Both the position numbers and the translations under genes were made by a program. The notes under the pieces are model-generated. The model was not told where the DNA came from, did not search any database, and saw nothing but the letters and a program-made list of their open reading frames with translations. Of a DNA stretch of 42,194 nucleotides, positions 7,835-15,234 are shown piece by piece; the first letter of the stretch is position 1, and the number at the start of each line of letters is the position of its first letter. Origin of the DNA: Nitrospira sp. (lineage in GTDB: Bacteria > Nitrospirota > Nitrospiria > Nitrospirales > Nitrospiraceae); NCBI GenBank assembly GCA_019636815.1, contig JAHBWT010000031.1, positions 1-42,194 on the forward strand, read 5' to 3'.

Positions 7835-8760
7835 CCAGCTTTACGTATGATCCGAACGGTAATCTGCTCACCGTCACGGACGCGAAGAACCAGACGACGA
7901 CGTATACGTATGACAATATGGACCGGTTGGCGACAAGGAAGGACCCACTGCTGAAGACCGAGAGCTATCTCTACGATGGGAACGGCAATCTGACCAGTGC
8001 CACAGACCGCAAGGGCCAGACCACGACCTATCAATACGACGGCCTCAATCGCCTCACGCTCACGACGTATCATGGCGGGACGACGAGCACGACCTACACC
8101 TACGATGCCGGTGATCGGCTGACCCAACTCGTCGATACTGTGTCGGGTACGATCACCCGCACCTATGACAATTTGGACCGAGTGACGAACGAAACGACGC
8201 CGCAGGGGACAATCGGGTATACCTATGATAACGCGAGCCGCCGAGCGACCATGACGGTGGGTGGGCAAGCGGCCATCAGCTACGGGTATGACAATGCGGA
8301 TCGCCTCACCACCATCACGCAAGGTACCAGTGTAGTTGGCTTTACTTACGATGCCGCTAATCGGACGACCCAGATCGCGTTGCCGAACAATCTCGCAATG
8401 GTCTATGCGTACGATAATGCGAACCAGTTGACCGGCATTACGTATAAGCAGGGAAGTACAACGTTAGGTGATCTGACCTATGCCTATGACACCGTTGGGC
8501 GAAGAACGACGGTAGGGGGAAGTTGGGCTCGCACGGGCCTACCCGTGGCCGCACCAGCCACAGGCATCACGCTTAATGCCAACAACCAGGTGCTGACCTT
8601 TGGGGGCACGACCCTTACCTACGATCTGAACGGAAATCTGGCCACCGCGCAGGATGCTTCCGGCACCGCGATCTACACGTGGGACGTGCGGAATCGACTG
8701 ACGGGCTTAACAGCACCGGGCTTCAGCGCCAGCTTTACCTATGATGCCTTAGGCCGATGA
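7831..8760 (+). pseudogene. Rhs/YD-repeat core, middle part, ended by an in-frame TGA
   Basis: The segment has 309 codons of tandem YD repeats of the form x-Y-D-x-x-G/D-R-L-T (for example T-Y-T-Y-D-N-M-D-R-L-A and Y-T-Y-D-N-A-S-R-R-A). Such repeats build the hollow beta-cage of Rhs and teneurin proteins. It ends F-T-Y-D-A-L-G-R-stop at TGA 8758-8760. The next codons in the same frame read T-G-K-M-V-Q-G-V-T-T and continue the Rhs protein without a gap. The stop is thus best read as a CGA-to-TGA change in an R-R pair. The GTG at 7831 has no good ribosome-binding site and exists only because of the upstream frameshift. Confidence 0.8.
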
Positions 8761-8763
8761 ACT

Positions 8764-9219
8764 GGCAAGATGGTACAGGGCGTCACGACAAACTTCGTGT
8801 ACGACGGCTTGAATCCCGTGCAGGAAAAGAACGGGGCGACCGTCACGGCGAATTTGCTCACCGGGCTGGGGATTGATCAGGTGTTTACAAGAACGGATGG
8901 GACCGGCACGCGGGAGTTGTTCACCGATGCGCTAGGCTCAACCGTCGCGTTGGCCGACACCAGTGGAGCCGTCCAGACCAGCTATACCTATGAGCCGTTC
9001 GGAGGCATCACGCAAAGCGGCAGCATCAATTCGAACAGTTACAAGTACACAGGTCGAGAAGACGATGGGACTGGCTTGATGTACTATAGAGCGCGGTACT
9101 ACTCGCCACGGCTCCAGCGGTTTATCTCTGAGGATCCGATTGGGTTTGATGGAGGGGATGTAAATGTGTACGCCTATGTCGAAGGCAATCCAATTTCGAG
9201 AGCGGATTCATATGGCTTG
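8764..9219 (+). repeat. 456-bp Rhs tail repeat, copy B
   Basis: The segment runs from the G-K-x-V-Q-G codons to the D-S-Y-G-L boundary. It is the same length, 152 codons with no gaps, as copies C (11305-11760) and D (13099-13554). This copy is the most diverged of the three at the DNA level. Confidence 0.8.
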
Positions 9220-9507
9220 TATTGGCTTCAGCAGCCGTGGCAAGCGATAAATCCTATCGTAGGCCGTGAGGGCACGATCATTGAGCCAGGTGACCCAATA
9301 AGTTCGTTCATTGAAAAGTATGTACCGGCAGGACGGACGCTTGCTGAAATACATGACCCGCTTGTCGATTCGCTTACAAAGGCGGGTATACCTGACCGCT
9401 TTGCCAACATCCCAACGATACCTTTCTCGTATCTTGCGGCAGTCAACCGGGAAATCCGGCGGAGCTTGGGACTTACAAAGCAACCCACGCCGCCGTGCAG
9501 ACCATGA
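8770..9507 (+). CDS. Rhs core tail plus variable tip B
   Basis: This 245-residue reading frame is in phase with the preceding Rhs ORF across one TGA. Residues 1-150 are the conserved Rhs tail, including Y-Y-R-A-R-Y-Y-S-P-R-L-Q-R-F-I-S-E-D-P-I-G-F. The boundary motif is D-S-Y-G-L instead of the usual D-P-x-G-L. The last 96 residues are the tip: acidic and Pro-rich at first (E-G-T-I-I-E-P-G-D), ending T-K-Q-P-T-P-P-C-R-P. No known toxin fold is recognised. The stop TGA (9505-9507) overlaps the start of an exported protein. If translated alone, from ATG 8770, it would lack most of the cage and could be a silent tip. Confidence 0.75.
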   Translation: MVQGVTTNFVYDGLNPVQEKNGATVTANLLTGLGIDQVFTRTDGTGTRELFTDALGSTVALADTSGAVQTSYTYEPFGGITQSGSINSNSYKYTGREDDGTGLMYYRARYYSPRLQRFISEDPIGFDGGDVNVYAYVEGNPISRADSYGLYWLQQPWQAINPIVGREGTIIEPGDPISSFIEKYVPAGRTLAEIHDPLVDSLTKAGIPDRFANIPTIPFSYLAAVNREIRRSLGLTKQPTPPCRP

Positions 9508-9944
9508 TGATAAAACATATTCTAGTGTGTGTGAGATGGCTATTAGCACTGTTGGTCGCGTTGTCCAGCGCGTTGGAGGCGAATACGGCAGCGGGCAATG
9601 AGGGGGCGATGATCGGGCAACAATATGAGATTGTTGGAGAACTCTATGCTCATAGTGTGGCCGATGATCTCAACTCAAGAGTTGTGTCATTCATTTCCTT
9701 GGTGCCACTTCAACTCACAGGGCCTGAGATAATTTCGCGCAAAGTAGTTCCCACTGGCAGCATACTCACCATCGTCGAAAAGGCACCGAAGAGGTTCTTA
9801 GCTTTTCTCTACCCTGATCGATATATTGTCCGTGTCAATACCCTCGATGCGCCAGCAGGGATTCCGGTTGTTATTAGCCTCTCTCGTGGAATTGAGGGTA
9901 AATCAACGGCGCTCAATCCGCTAATTTTCAAGCCACTCTTCTGA
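9504..9944 (+). CDS. Exported protein of unknown function paired with Rhs tip B
   Basis: This 146-residue protein has a clear signal peptide: basic start, about 15 hydrophobic residues W-L-L-A-L-L-V-A-L-S-S-A-L, then E-A-N-T-A. ATG 9504 overlaps the tip B stop codon (ATGA), suggesting translational coupling; GTG 9495 and ATG 9507 are alternatives and none has a strong Shine-Dalgarno sequence. The mature part is mostly beta-strand-like and ends in Phe. No family is recognised. It occupies the position where an Rhs cognate immunity gene would be expected. Periplasmic location would imply that any cognate toxin acts in the envelope. Confidence 0.6.
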   Translation: MMIKHILVCVRWLLALLVALSSALEANTAAGNEGAMIGQQYEIVGELYAHSVADDLNSRVVSFISLVPLQLTGPEIISRKVVPTGSILTIVEKAPKRFLAFLYPDRYIVRVNTLDAPAGIPVVISLSRGIEGKSTALNPLIFKPLF

Positions 9945-9973
9945 GTTCTAAGAACGAAGAAAAGGAGTCGGGA

Positions 9974-10931
9974 TGGACTTCCCAGCCTTTTGCGGACCCA
10001 TCATTAAGCCCGCATCGAAATTGCTTCAAAAGCCTCCGGACTGACCCCACTGAGATGGCTGTGTCGCCGGGTGCGATTAGAGAACAGTTCGATGTACTGG
10101 CAGACCTCGGTCGTGGCGATCTCCCGAGTCGTGTAGATGCGCTTCTTGATCTGCTCCTTCTTCAAGCTGCTAACGAACGATTCGGCCACCGCATTGTCCC
10201 AGCAGTTGCCGCGCCGGCTCCTGCTGGGCTCCAGGTGATGCGCCCGGCAGAAGCACCGCCACGCATCGCTGCCAAATTGAGACCCTTGATCGGAGTGAAT
10301 CAGGACGTGCGTTGGCGTACGGCCATGAGAATTGCGTCCAGCACAAGTTCCCGGCCCATTGTCGGTTTGGTTGACCAACCGACAATTCGGCGTGAGTCGA
10401 GATCCATCGCGACGGCCAAATAGAGCAAGCCTTCCACGTGCGCACGTACGTCATGTCGGTGACCCAGGCGGTGTTGGGACGGGGGACGGTACACCCTCGC
10501 GGCAGCGTATGAGACGTCAGGAATGATGTGGGGCCTCCGGCGTACCGAGGTGTTCGATATCCGTGGAGGGCGTTGAGGTGATGGGCCCGCATAATCCGCG
10601 CAACCCGATGTTTGCTATAGGTCTCGCCCGCTTCGCGCAGATCGAGAAAGATCCGTGGGATCCCATAGACGCCGTGGCTCGCTGTATAGGCCGAGCAACC
10701 GCTGATCTTCCCGGGCTCGATCGGAGAGCGGGTTCCATAACCATTGATAGAACCCGCTACGCGAGACATCGAGGAGCCGACACATGACAGCCGTATCAAA
10801 CTCGCCACGATGGGCTTTGATGAACGCATACTTCACTCTGATGCTCTGCGATCTGCGCCAATTGCTCATAGGTTCTCCCCTGTTCGAACGACCACCCATC
10901 ACAGGTGTCCTGTGAAACCCTGGGAAGTCCA
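9974..10931 (-). mobile_element. Decayed IS3-family element, deletion derivative of about 958 bp
   Basis: The ends are a perfect 12-bp inverted repeat, TGGACTTCCCAG at 9974-9985 and its complement at 10920-10931, with partial pairing a few bases further in. Between them lies one IS3-type orfB on the minus strand, broken by frameshifts. No orfA is present: only about 50 bases separate orfB from the right end. The copy is thus shorter than a usual IS3 element (about 1.2-1.5 kb). No target duplication is visible next to the ends. Confidence 0.7.
10004..10869 (-). pseudogene. IS3-family transposase OrfB, at least three frameshifts
   Basis: Read in pieces on the minus strand it gives the IS3 OrfB order. 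The start is near R-V-K-Y-A-F-I-K-A-H-R-G-E-F-D, with L-L-D-V-S-R-S-G-F-Y-Q-W. Then come H-G-V-Y-G-I-P-R-I, the DDE-domain D-M-T-Y-V, H-S-D-Q-G-S-Q-F, N-C-W-D-N-A-V-A-E-S-F and the end Y-I-E-L-F-S-N-R-T-R-R-H. Frames change near 10750, 10440 and 10330, so no active enzyme can be made. The catalytic Asp, Asp and Glu positions are still readable. Confidence 0.85.
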
Positions 10932-10972
10932 CACTTGTCAATAAGGCTACAGAGCTGATCGTCCGTGCGTCA

Positions 10973-11215
10973 GTGGCAATCTGTGGTCAGATGATCGAGT
11001 TGAAAGTCATTCAGCCCAACACAAGCGCTGCGGGTTCTTACGAGGTGAAGTGCGAAAGCCATTCCACTATTCAGGTCGAGTTTCAATCCGGAAAGAAACT
11101 CCAGAAGGAAACAGGATATGTCACGACTGGGATGGACATCCAGGATAAGATTGAGGTCACCGATTCTGATATTGAGATCACCGACACCAAGTTATCCTCT
11201 CGATATGGCAGATAA
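10973..11215 (+). CDS. Small unknown ORF, possible fragment of a gene cut by the IS
   Basis: The 80-codon ORF starts at a GTG without a good ribosome-binding site. The frame is open further upstream into the IS end, so it is probably the 3' part of a larger gene. The protein is hydrophilic and beta-rich (S-Y-E-V-K-C-E-S-H-S-T-I-Q-V-E-F) with an acidic C-terminal part (D-K-I-E-V-T-D-S-D-I-E-I-T-D). I recognise no family. Confidence 0.3.
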   Translation: MAICGQMIELKVIQPNTSAAGSYEVKCESHSTIQVEFQSGKKLQKETGYVTTGMDIQDKIEVTDSDIEITDTKLSSRYGR

Positions 11216-11268
11216 GGATACGGCGACTTTGAGGGAAAAAGGTCGGGAGGCATTGTTGGATGGCCTGA

Positions 11269-12054
11269 TTGTATTTAAAACTCCCCACCTTTTTCTCCGA
11301 CTCTGGCAAAACCGTCCAAGGCGTGACAACCAATTTTGTCTACGACGGATTGAATCCCGTGCAGGAAAAGAACGGAGCCACGGTGACAGCGAATCTGCTG
11401 ACAGGCCTGGGGATCGATCAATTGTTCACCCGGACCGACTCAGCGGGCATGCGGAAATTCTTCACCGATGCGTTGGGTTCAACGGTAGCCTTAGCTGACA
11501 CCGCTGGCACTGTGCAGACGAGCTACACATACGAACCCTTTGGCGGGACCACCCAAAGTGGTAGTGCCAGCACCAACAGCTACAAGTACACGGAGCGGGA
11601 AGACGATGGCACGGGGCTGTACTATTATCGGGCTCGGTACTATTCCCCGCGCCTGCAGCGATTCATCAGTGAGGATCCGATTGGGTTCCGGGGAAGAAAC
11701 ATAAACTTATATGGGTATGTATCTAATAATCCAATAAACAGGATAGATCCTTTGGGCTTATGGGAGCTTCAGTGGGGCAGACCTATCCCCAAACTAACAG
11801 GGCCGGCCCCCGATCCTCTCCAACCCTTTCGTTCTCCGTCTTCTTATCCGGCGGTTCCGCCCGTCCGTAATGCGATAAAAGACAAGATCAACGATCTAGC
11901 AGATTCAGTTAATCAATGTAAGACTCAGAGGTTTGATGGTCTGGACGACGTAACTGTTACCATAGACCCGAGCATCGGTGTGAAGTGGGATTTCCTAAGC
12001 CCGCTAAACTTGCAAATCAATAGTGTGGGTGTATCTATCGGAATCAGTTACTAA
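11269..12054 (+). CDS. Rhs tail fragment plus variable tip C (orphan tip)
   Basis: This 261-residue ORF has a TTG start and no convincing ribosome-binding site. Residues 13-164 are the Rhs tail (from G-K-T-V-Q-G to D-P-L-G-L at codons ending 11760). The remaining 97 residues are the tip: Pro-rich at first, then S-V-N-Q-C-K, ending V-G-V-S-I-G-I-S-Y. GC falls sharply at the junction (34 of 60 bases before, 18 of 60 after, hand-counted). With no cage upstream it resembles the silent, displaced tips known from enterobacterial rhs loci. No nuclease or other toxin motif was recognised. The next gene starts 11 bases after its stop. Confidence 0.7.
   Translation: MYLKLPTFFSDSGKTVQGVTTNFVYDGLNPVQEKNGATVTANLLTGLGIDQLFTRTDSAGMRKFFTDALGSTVALADTAGTVQTSYTYEPFGGTTQSGSASTNSYKYTEREDDGTGLYYYRARYYSPRLQRFISEDPIGFRGRNINLYGYVSNNPINRIDPLGLWELQWGRPIPKLTGPAPDPLQPFRSPSSYPAVPPVRNAIKDKINDLADSVNQCKTQRFDGLDDVTVTIDPSIGVKWDFLSPLNLQINSVGVSIGISY
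11305..11760 (+). repeat. 456-bp Rhs tail repeat, copy C
   Basis: This copy has the same 152 codons as copies B and D. Bases 11581-11694 match 13375-13488 of copy D at 113 of 114 positions, the only difference changing a Tyr codon to Asp. Such a near-perfect tract inside more diverged flanks suggests recent gene conversion or recombination. Confidence 0.85.
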
Positions 12055-12065
12055 ACGAGGGGTAC

Positions 12066-12938
12066 ATGATCACTAAGCCTGTTCTGGTAAGCATCGTAGT
12101 GGGTAGCGGATTGTTGCTCGCGCAATCAGCTGGGGCTGCAACGGCGGTGGTAGAACTCCCGTATCGGAACGGCTTTGAGTCTTCACAGCATCTAAAGTCC
12201 GCAATAGACTACGCCATAGCTCATCTCGAGTCAGAACTCGAGAATCAGCCGAGAAATGTCGAGATGCAATTTGCTCTTGGTAGTCTATATTTCGAGTTCC
12301 AGCCGGACAAGGCTAAGCAGCAATTCCAAGAAATTCTTCGTATTGACCCGAACCATGCAGAGAGCAACTTTTTGCTCGGCATGATTGTTTTAAGTGAGAA
12401 AGATCTCAAAGGTTTTGCTACCCACTTGGAGAAGGCCATCCAGTCTGATCCCATACATGTCCAGGCGTATAACACGCTCGCAATGTGGTACGCGAAAACG
12501 GGTCGGCTTGAAAGGGCGGTGCAGCTGCTAGAGCAAGGAAAGGCACACGTCGCAAATGAGGAGTCGTTTTACTTTAATCAGTCGTTAATGCTTCTCGATA
12601 GCAATGGGCAGTATGATTCCATCATCAAGAATATGGAGACGGCAATCAAGTTGGCCCCTAAAGAGGAGTACTATTTTATCCTTGGTTGGGCATACCATAA
12701 ACAGCGTGCATACGACGCTGCGCGTGTGACGATGCAGAAGGTGATGGAGTTAAATCCTAAGAATGTAAACGCACTTATGGTGATTGCTACGACGTATAAG
12801 GAAACTGGCGATTTGGAGAAAGCCCGTACTCTTGTGGAAGAAGCTCTTACAATAGACCCCGCTAACAAAACCATTCAGGCCGAACTCCAAGAATATAAAG
12901 AAGAATACAAAAAGTTAGACAAGCCCAAGAAGAAATAA
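12066..12938 (+). CDS. Periplasmic TPR protein paired with Rhs tip C
   Basis: This 290-residue protein has a signal peptide of about 24 residues (L-V-S-I-V-V-G-S-G-L-L-L-A-Q, cleavage near A-G-A-A). About six tetratricopeptide repeats fill residues 40-275, for example A-L-G-S-L-Y-F-E-F...I-D-P-N-H and A-Y-N-T-L-A-M-W-Y-A-K-T-G. The tail is Lys-rich. GAGGGG lies just before the ATG, 11 bases after the tip C stop, so the two should be co-expressed. TPR arrays bind peptides or protein partners. It is clearly paralogous to the TPR protein at 13826, also directly after an Rhs tip. A role as tip-binding immunity protein, chaperone or adaptor is inferred from position only. Confidence 0.8.
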   Translation: MITKPVLVSIVVGSGLLLAQSAGAATAVVELPYRNGFESSQHLKSAIDYAIAHLESELENQPRNVEMQFALGSLYFEFQPDKAKQQFQEILRIDPNHAESNFLLGMIVLSEKDLKGFATHLEKAIQSDPIHVQAYNTLAMWYAKTGRLERAVQLLEQGKAHVANEESFYFNQSLMLLDSNGQYDSIIKNMETAIKLAPKEEYYFILGWAYHKQRAYDAARVTMQKVMELNPKNVNALMVIATTYKETGDLEKARTLVEEALTIDPANKTIQAELQEYKEEYKKLDKPKKK

Positions 12939-13059
12939 ATGCGCAGAGGGGTGGATTGAGGTGCCCTCGAATTCACAGACACGTGAATTAAGCCTCATTC
13001 TCCTGCTGCTCGAACCGTAAGCTCCCCGGTCAAGAGCCCAGTGGGGTCGGACTTGAGCT

Positions 13060-13815
13060 GTGAGCACTACACCACCTGAACCAGTTTATCGCCGAACCGG
13101 CCAAACCGTCCAAGGCGCCACAACGAATTTTGTCTACGACGGGCTGAATCCGGTGCAGGAGAAGAACGGAGCCACGGTCACGGCCAATCTCTTGACGGGC
13201 CTGGGGATCGATCAGCTGTTCACACGGACCGACTCAGCGGGCACACGGGAATTCTTTACCGATGCGTTGGGCTCCACCGTGGCCTTAGCTGACACATCTG
13301 GTGCCGTGCAGACGAGCTATACCTACGAGGCATTCGGTGGAACGACGCAGAGCGGCAGCATCAGTTCGAACAGTTACAAGTACACGGAGCGGGAAGACGA
13401 TGGCACGGGGCTGTACTATTATCGGGCTCGGGACTATTCCCCGCGCCTGCAGCGATTCATCAGTGAGGATCCGATTGGGTTCCGGGGACGGCAAGCCAAT
13501 CTCTACGGCTACGTTCGAAATGCTCCAACCGTATACATCGATCCATACGGGTTAATTGAGGGTCAGCTATTCCCGGACATTCCACTGATTCCGTATACAC
13601 CCAAGCAAGATCCGGTTTATCATGTTCCACCGAGCCCAAATCAGTATGAGGGTCTCAATCGAAAGATCCAAGATGTGAACCAATGTAAGAGATATGATTT
13701 TGGTGGGCCTCCGTTGAAATTCATACTCGACGGAAGCATCGATACTTCCGTAAAGCCATGGCCTCCAACTGTAGATGTGAATGGTTTCCAATTTCAAATA
13801 AAAATTCCGTTCTGA
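13060..13815 (+). CDS. Rhs tail fragment plus variable tip D (orphan tip)
   Basis: This 251-residue ORF has a GTG start and a weak upstream GAG. The Rhs tail runs from T-G-Q-T-V-Q-G to D-P-Y-G-L (ending at 13554). The 87-residue tip is Pro-rich (L-I-P-Y-T-P-K-Q-D-P-V-Y), contains D-V-N-Q-C-K followed by an F-G-G, and ends F-Q-F-Q-I-K-I-P-F. It thus resembles tip C in layout and in the VNQCK motif, though overall sequence is different. One residue of the tail is changed from the normal R-Y-Y-S to R-D-Y-S. No toxin family was recognised. A TPR gene follows after 10 bases. Confidence 0.7.
   Translation: MSTTPPEPVYRRTGQTVQGATTNFVYDGLNPVQEKNGATVTANLLTGLGIDQLFTRTDSAGTREFFTDALGSTVALADTSGAVQTSYTYEAFGGTTQSGSISSNSYKYTEREDDGTGLYYYRARDYSPRLQRFISEDPIGFRGRQANLYGYVRNAPTVYIDPYGLIEGQLFPDIPLIPYTPKQDPVYHVPPSPNQYEGLNRKIQDVNQCKRYDFGGPPLKFILDGSIDTSVKPWPPTVDVNGFQFQIKIPF
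13099..13554 (+). repeat. 456-bp Rhs tail repeat, copy D
   Basis: This is the third gap-free copy of the 152-codon Rhs tail. It begins at the same codon (Gly of T-G-K/Q-x-V-Q-G) as the other two, so that point is a shared recombination or truncation edge. The 5' flank of this copy is unrelated to those of copies B and C. Confidence 0.85.
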
Positions 13816-13825
13816 AGGAACTCCT

Positions 13826-14785
13826 ATGGCTGTAGGGAACGCTTGCCACATCCTTATCGCGCTGCTTGTCGCCTGGGTGCTCTGGCCTGCGCCAGACGCT
13901 CGCGCGGGTGTGATTGTGCCCATTGAACCGCAAGGCATGTTCGATTTTGCTGGGACAGCTGAAAAGGCGATCACGTACGCAAACGCCTATCTAAAACGCC
14001 AGGCTGCCGAGGGCCCAGCCGGGCAAGAGTTACGTCTACAGTGGTCCTCACAGGCAGCGCTCGACAACCTTGAACGACAGCTCCAGAAGACTCCTGAAGA
14101 TCTCGAACTCCAGACGGCTCTGGGAGTCGCGTTATTTGGCGTTTCACGCCCGAAGGAGGCACAGCGCCTCTTTGAACAGAGTGCCCGCGCGAACCCATCG
14201 TATGCCATCGGGCATTGCTATCTTGCATACCTTGCGCTCCTTGAAGATGACCGGAGCGGCTTCGGGAGGCATTTTCAACAGGCGATTCAGGCCGACCCCA
14301 CCTATGTTCCGGCTTATAACAGCTTGGCAATATTTTACAACAAAATAGGGAACACCGATGCGGCCCTTCGTATCCTGACACAGGGCATCGCCCGATTTCC
14401 GAATGAGGCCTCGTTCTTCTATAACCAAGCCATCATTCATGGGAGTCAGGAAAACTGGGAGGCTGCGCAAGTCAGTTTCCAACATGCAGTGACGCGACAG
14501 CCTACAGAGCAGCACCGCTTGGTGCTGGGCACGATTCTATTGAAACGTCATCAGTATGAGCGTGCCCAGACGGTCTTCGAGTCGATTCTCGACACGAATC
14601 CCAAGCATGTTGTCGCATTGGCTGGGCTGGCCGACAGTTATAAAGGACGGCACGATTTTGTGAAAGCGATTGCGCTGATCGAACGTGCGATTGCCATTGA
14701 CCCTCACAACGCCGATCTGCACGATGAACTCCGAATACACAAAGAGGCTTCAGAAAAATGGGAGCGGCAAGCAAAGGAAAACTAA
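13826..14785 (+). CDS. Periplasmic TPR protein paired with Rhs tip D
   Basis: This 319-residue protein has a signal peptide (H-I-L-I-A-L-L-V-A-W-V-L-W, cleavage near A-R-A-G) and about six TPR units over residues 75-305. It aligns with the TPR protein at 12066 over most of its length, for example A-I-Q-A-D-P-T-Y-V-P-A-Y-N-S-L-A against A-I-Q-S-D-P-I-H-V-Q-A-Y-N-T-L-A. The ATG lies 10 bases after the tip D stop with AAGGA between. Two paralogues, each next to its own tip, argue that tip and TPR protein move together as a module. No enzymatic domain is present. Confidence 0.8.
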   Translation: MAVGNACHILIALLVAWVLWPAPDARAGVIVPIEPQGMFDFAGTAEKAITYANAYLKRQAAEGPAGQELRLQWSSQAALDNLERQLQKTPEDLELQTALGVALFGVSRPKEAQRLFEQSARANPSYAIGHCYLAYLALLEDDRSGFGRHFQQAIQADPTYVPAYNSLAIFYNKIGNTDAALRILTQGIARFPNEASFFYNQAIIHGSQENWEAAQVSFQHAVTRQPTEQHRLVLGTILLKRHQYERAQTVFESILDTNPKHVVALAGLADSYKGRHDFVKAIALIERAIAIDPHNADLHDELRIHKEASEKWERQAKEN

Positions 14786-15060
14786 ATGAGAAAAGGCTTT
14801 CCACAGATTGGAGTGGGTACATCAGGGATCCTCGACGCGGCTAGCCTGCGGTTGGGGAGACCTGAGGTCCGTACCGAAAAAGGATCAGCAACTCTCTTGA
14901 AAATCAAGTAGGCTGACTGACTGTGCTCCGCTCCATGCACAACCTTCTCAATCGCATCACCTGACTGTGCTGGACTAGCATGTCGTTCCAATAGCAGATC
15001 TTCATTAGCCAGTTTGCACCACGAAGCTTGTTGTTACGGTCGCTCGGCGTTGTTCTGGGC
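14786..15060. other. Non-coding stretch between the second TPR gene and the Rhs relic
   Basis: Nothing was identified here: no plausible start with a ribosome-binding site, no hairpin with a T-run and no recognisable coding remnant. Confidence 0.4.
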
Positions 15061-15234
15061 GTGTATCGCACCAAGGACGCACTGAATCGGACAGAAAGCT
15101 ATCAGTACGATCTCGCGGGAAACCGGATCACGCAGGTGCAGGAGAAGGACTAAGAAAGGACGGTCACGGCGACGATCACCCGCACCTATGATGGATTGGA
15201 TCGGCTCACACAGGAAGTGACGCCGCAAGGCTAT
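15061..15234 (+). pseudogene. Rhs/YD-repeat relic E
   Basis: One frame reads Y-R-T-K-D-A-L-N-R-T-E-S-Y-Q-Y-D-L-A-G-N-R-I-T-Q-V, then a TAA (15151-15153). It continues in the same frame as T-I-T-R-T-Y-D-G-L-D-R-L-T-Q-E-V-T-P-Q-G. The second part matches T-I-T-R-T-Y-D-N-L-D-R-V of the main Rhs core near 8152-8208. The relic ends abruptly at an IS3-type orfA start on the other strand. Confidence 0.7.

Noticed and set aside
7831-8760. Tandem DNA repeats as a CRISPR or satellite
   Set aside because: The periodicity is the coding pattern of YD repeats; units are too diverged and have no spacers.
11118-11498. 126-codon ORF overlapping the Rhs tail C start
   Set aside because: Out of frame with the Rhs tail it overlaps and rich in Arg/Pro, typical of a shadow frame.
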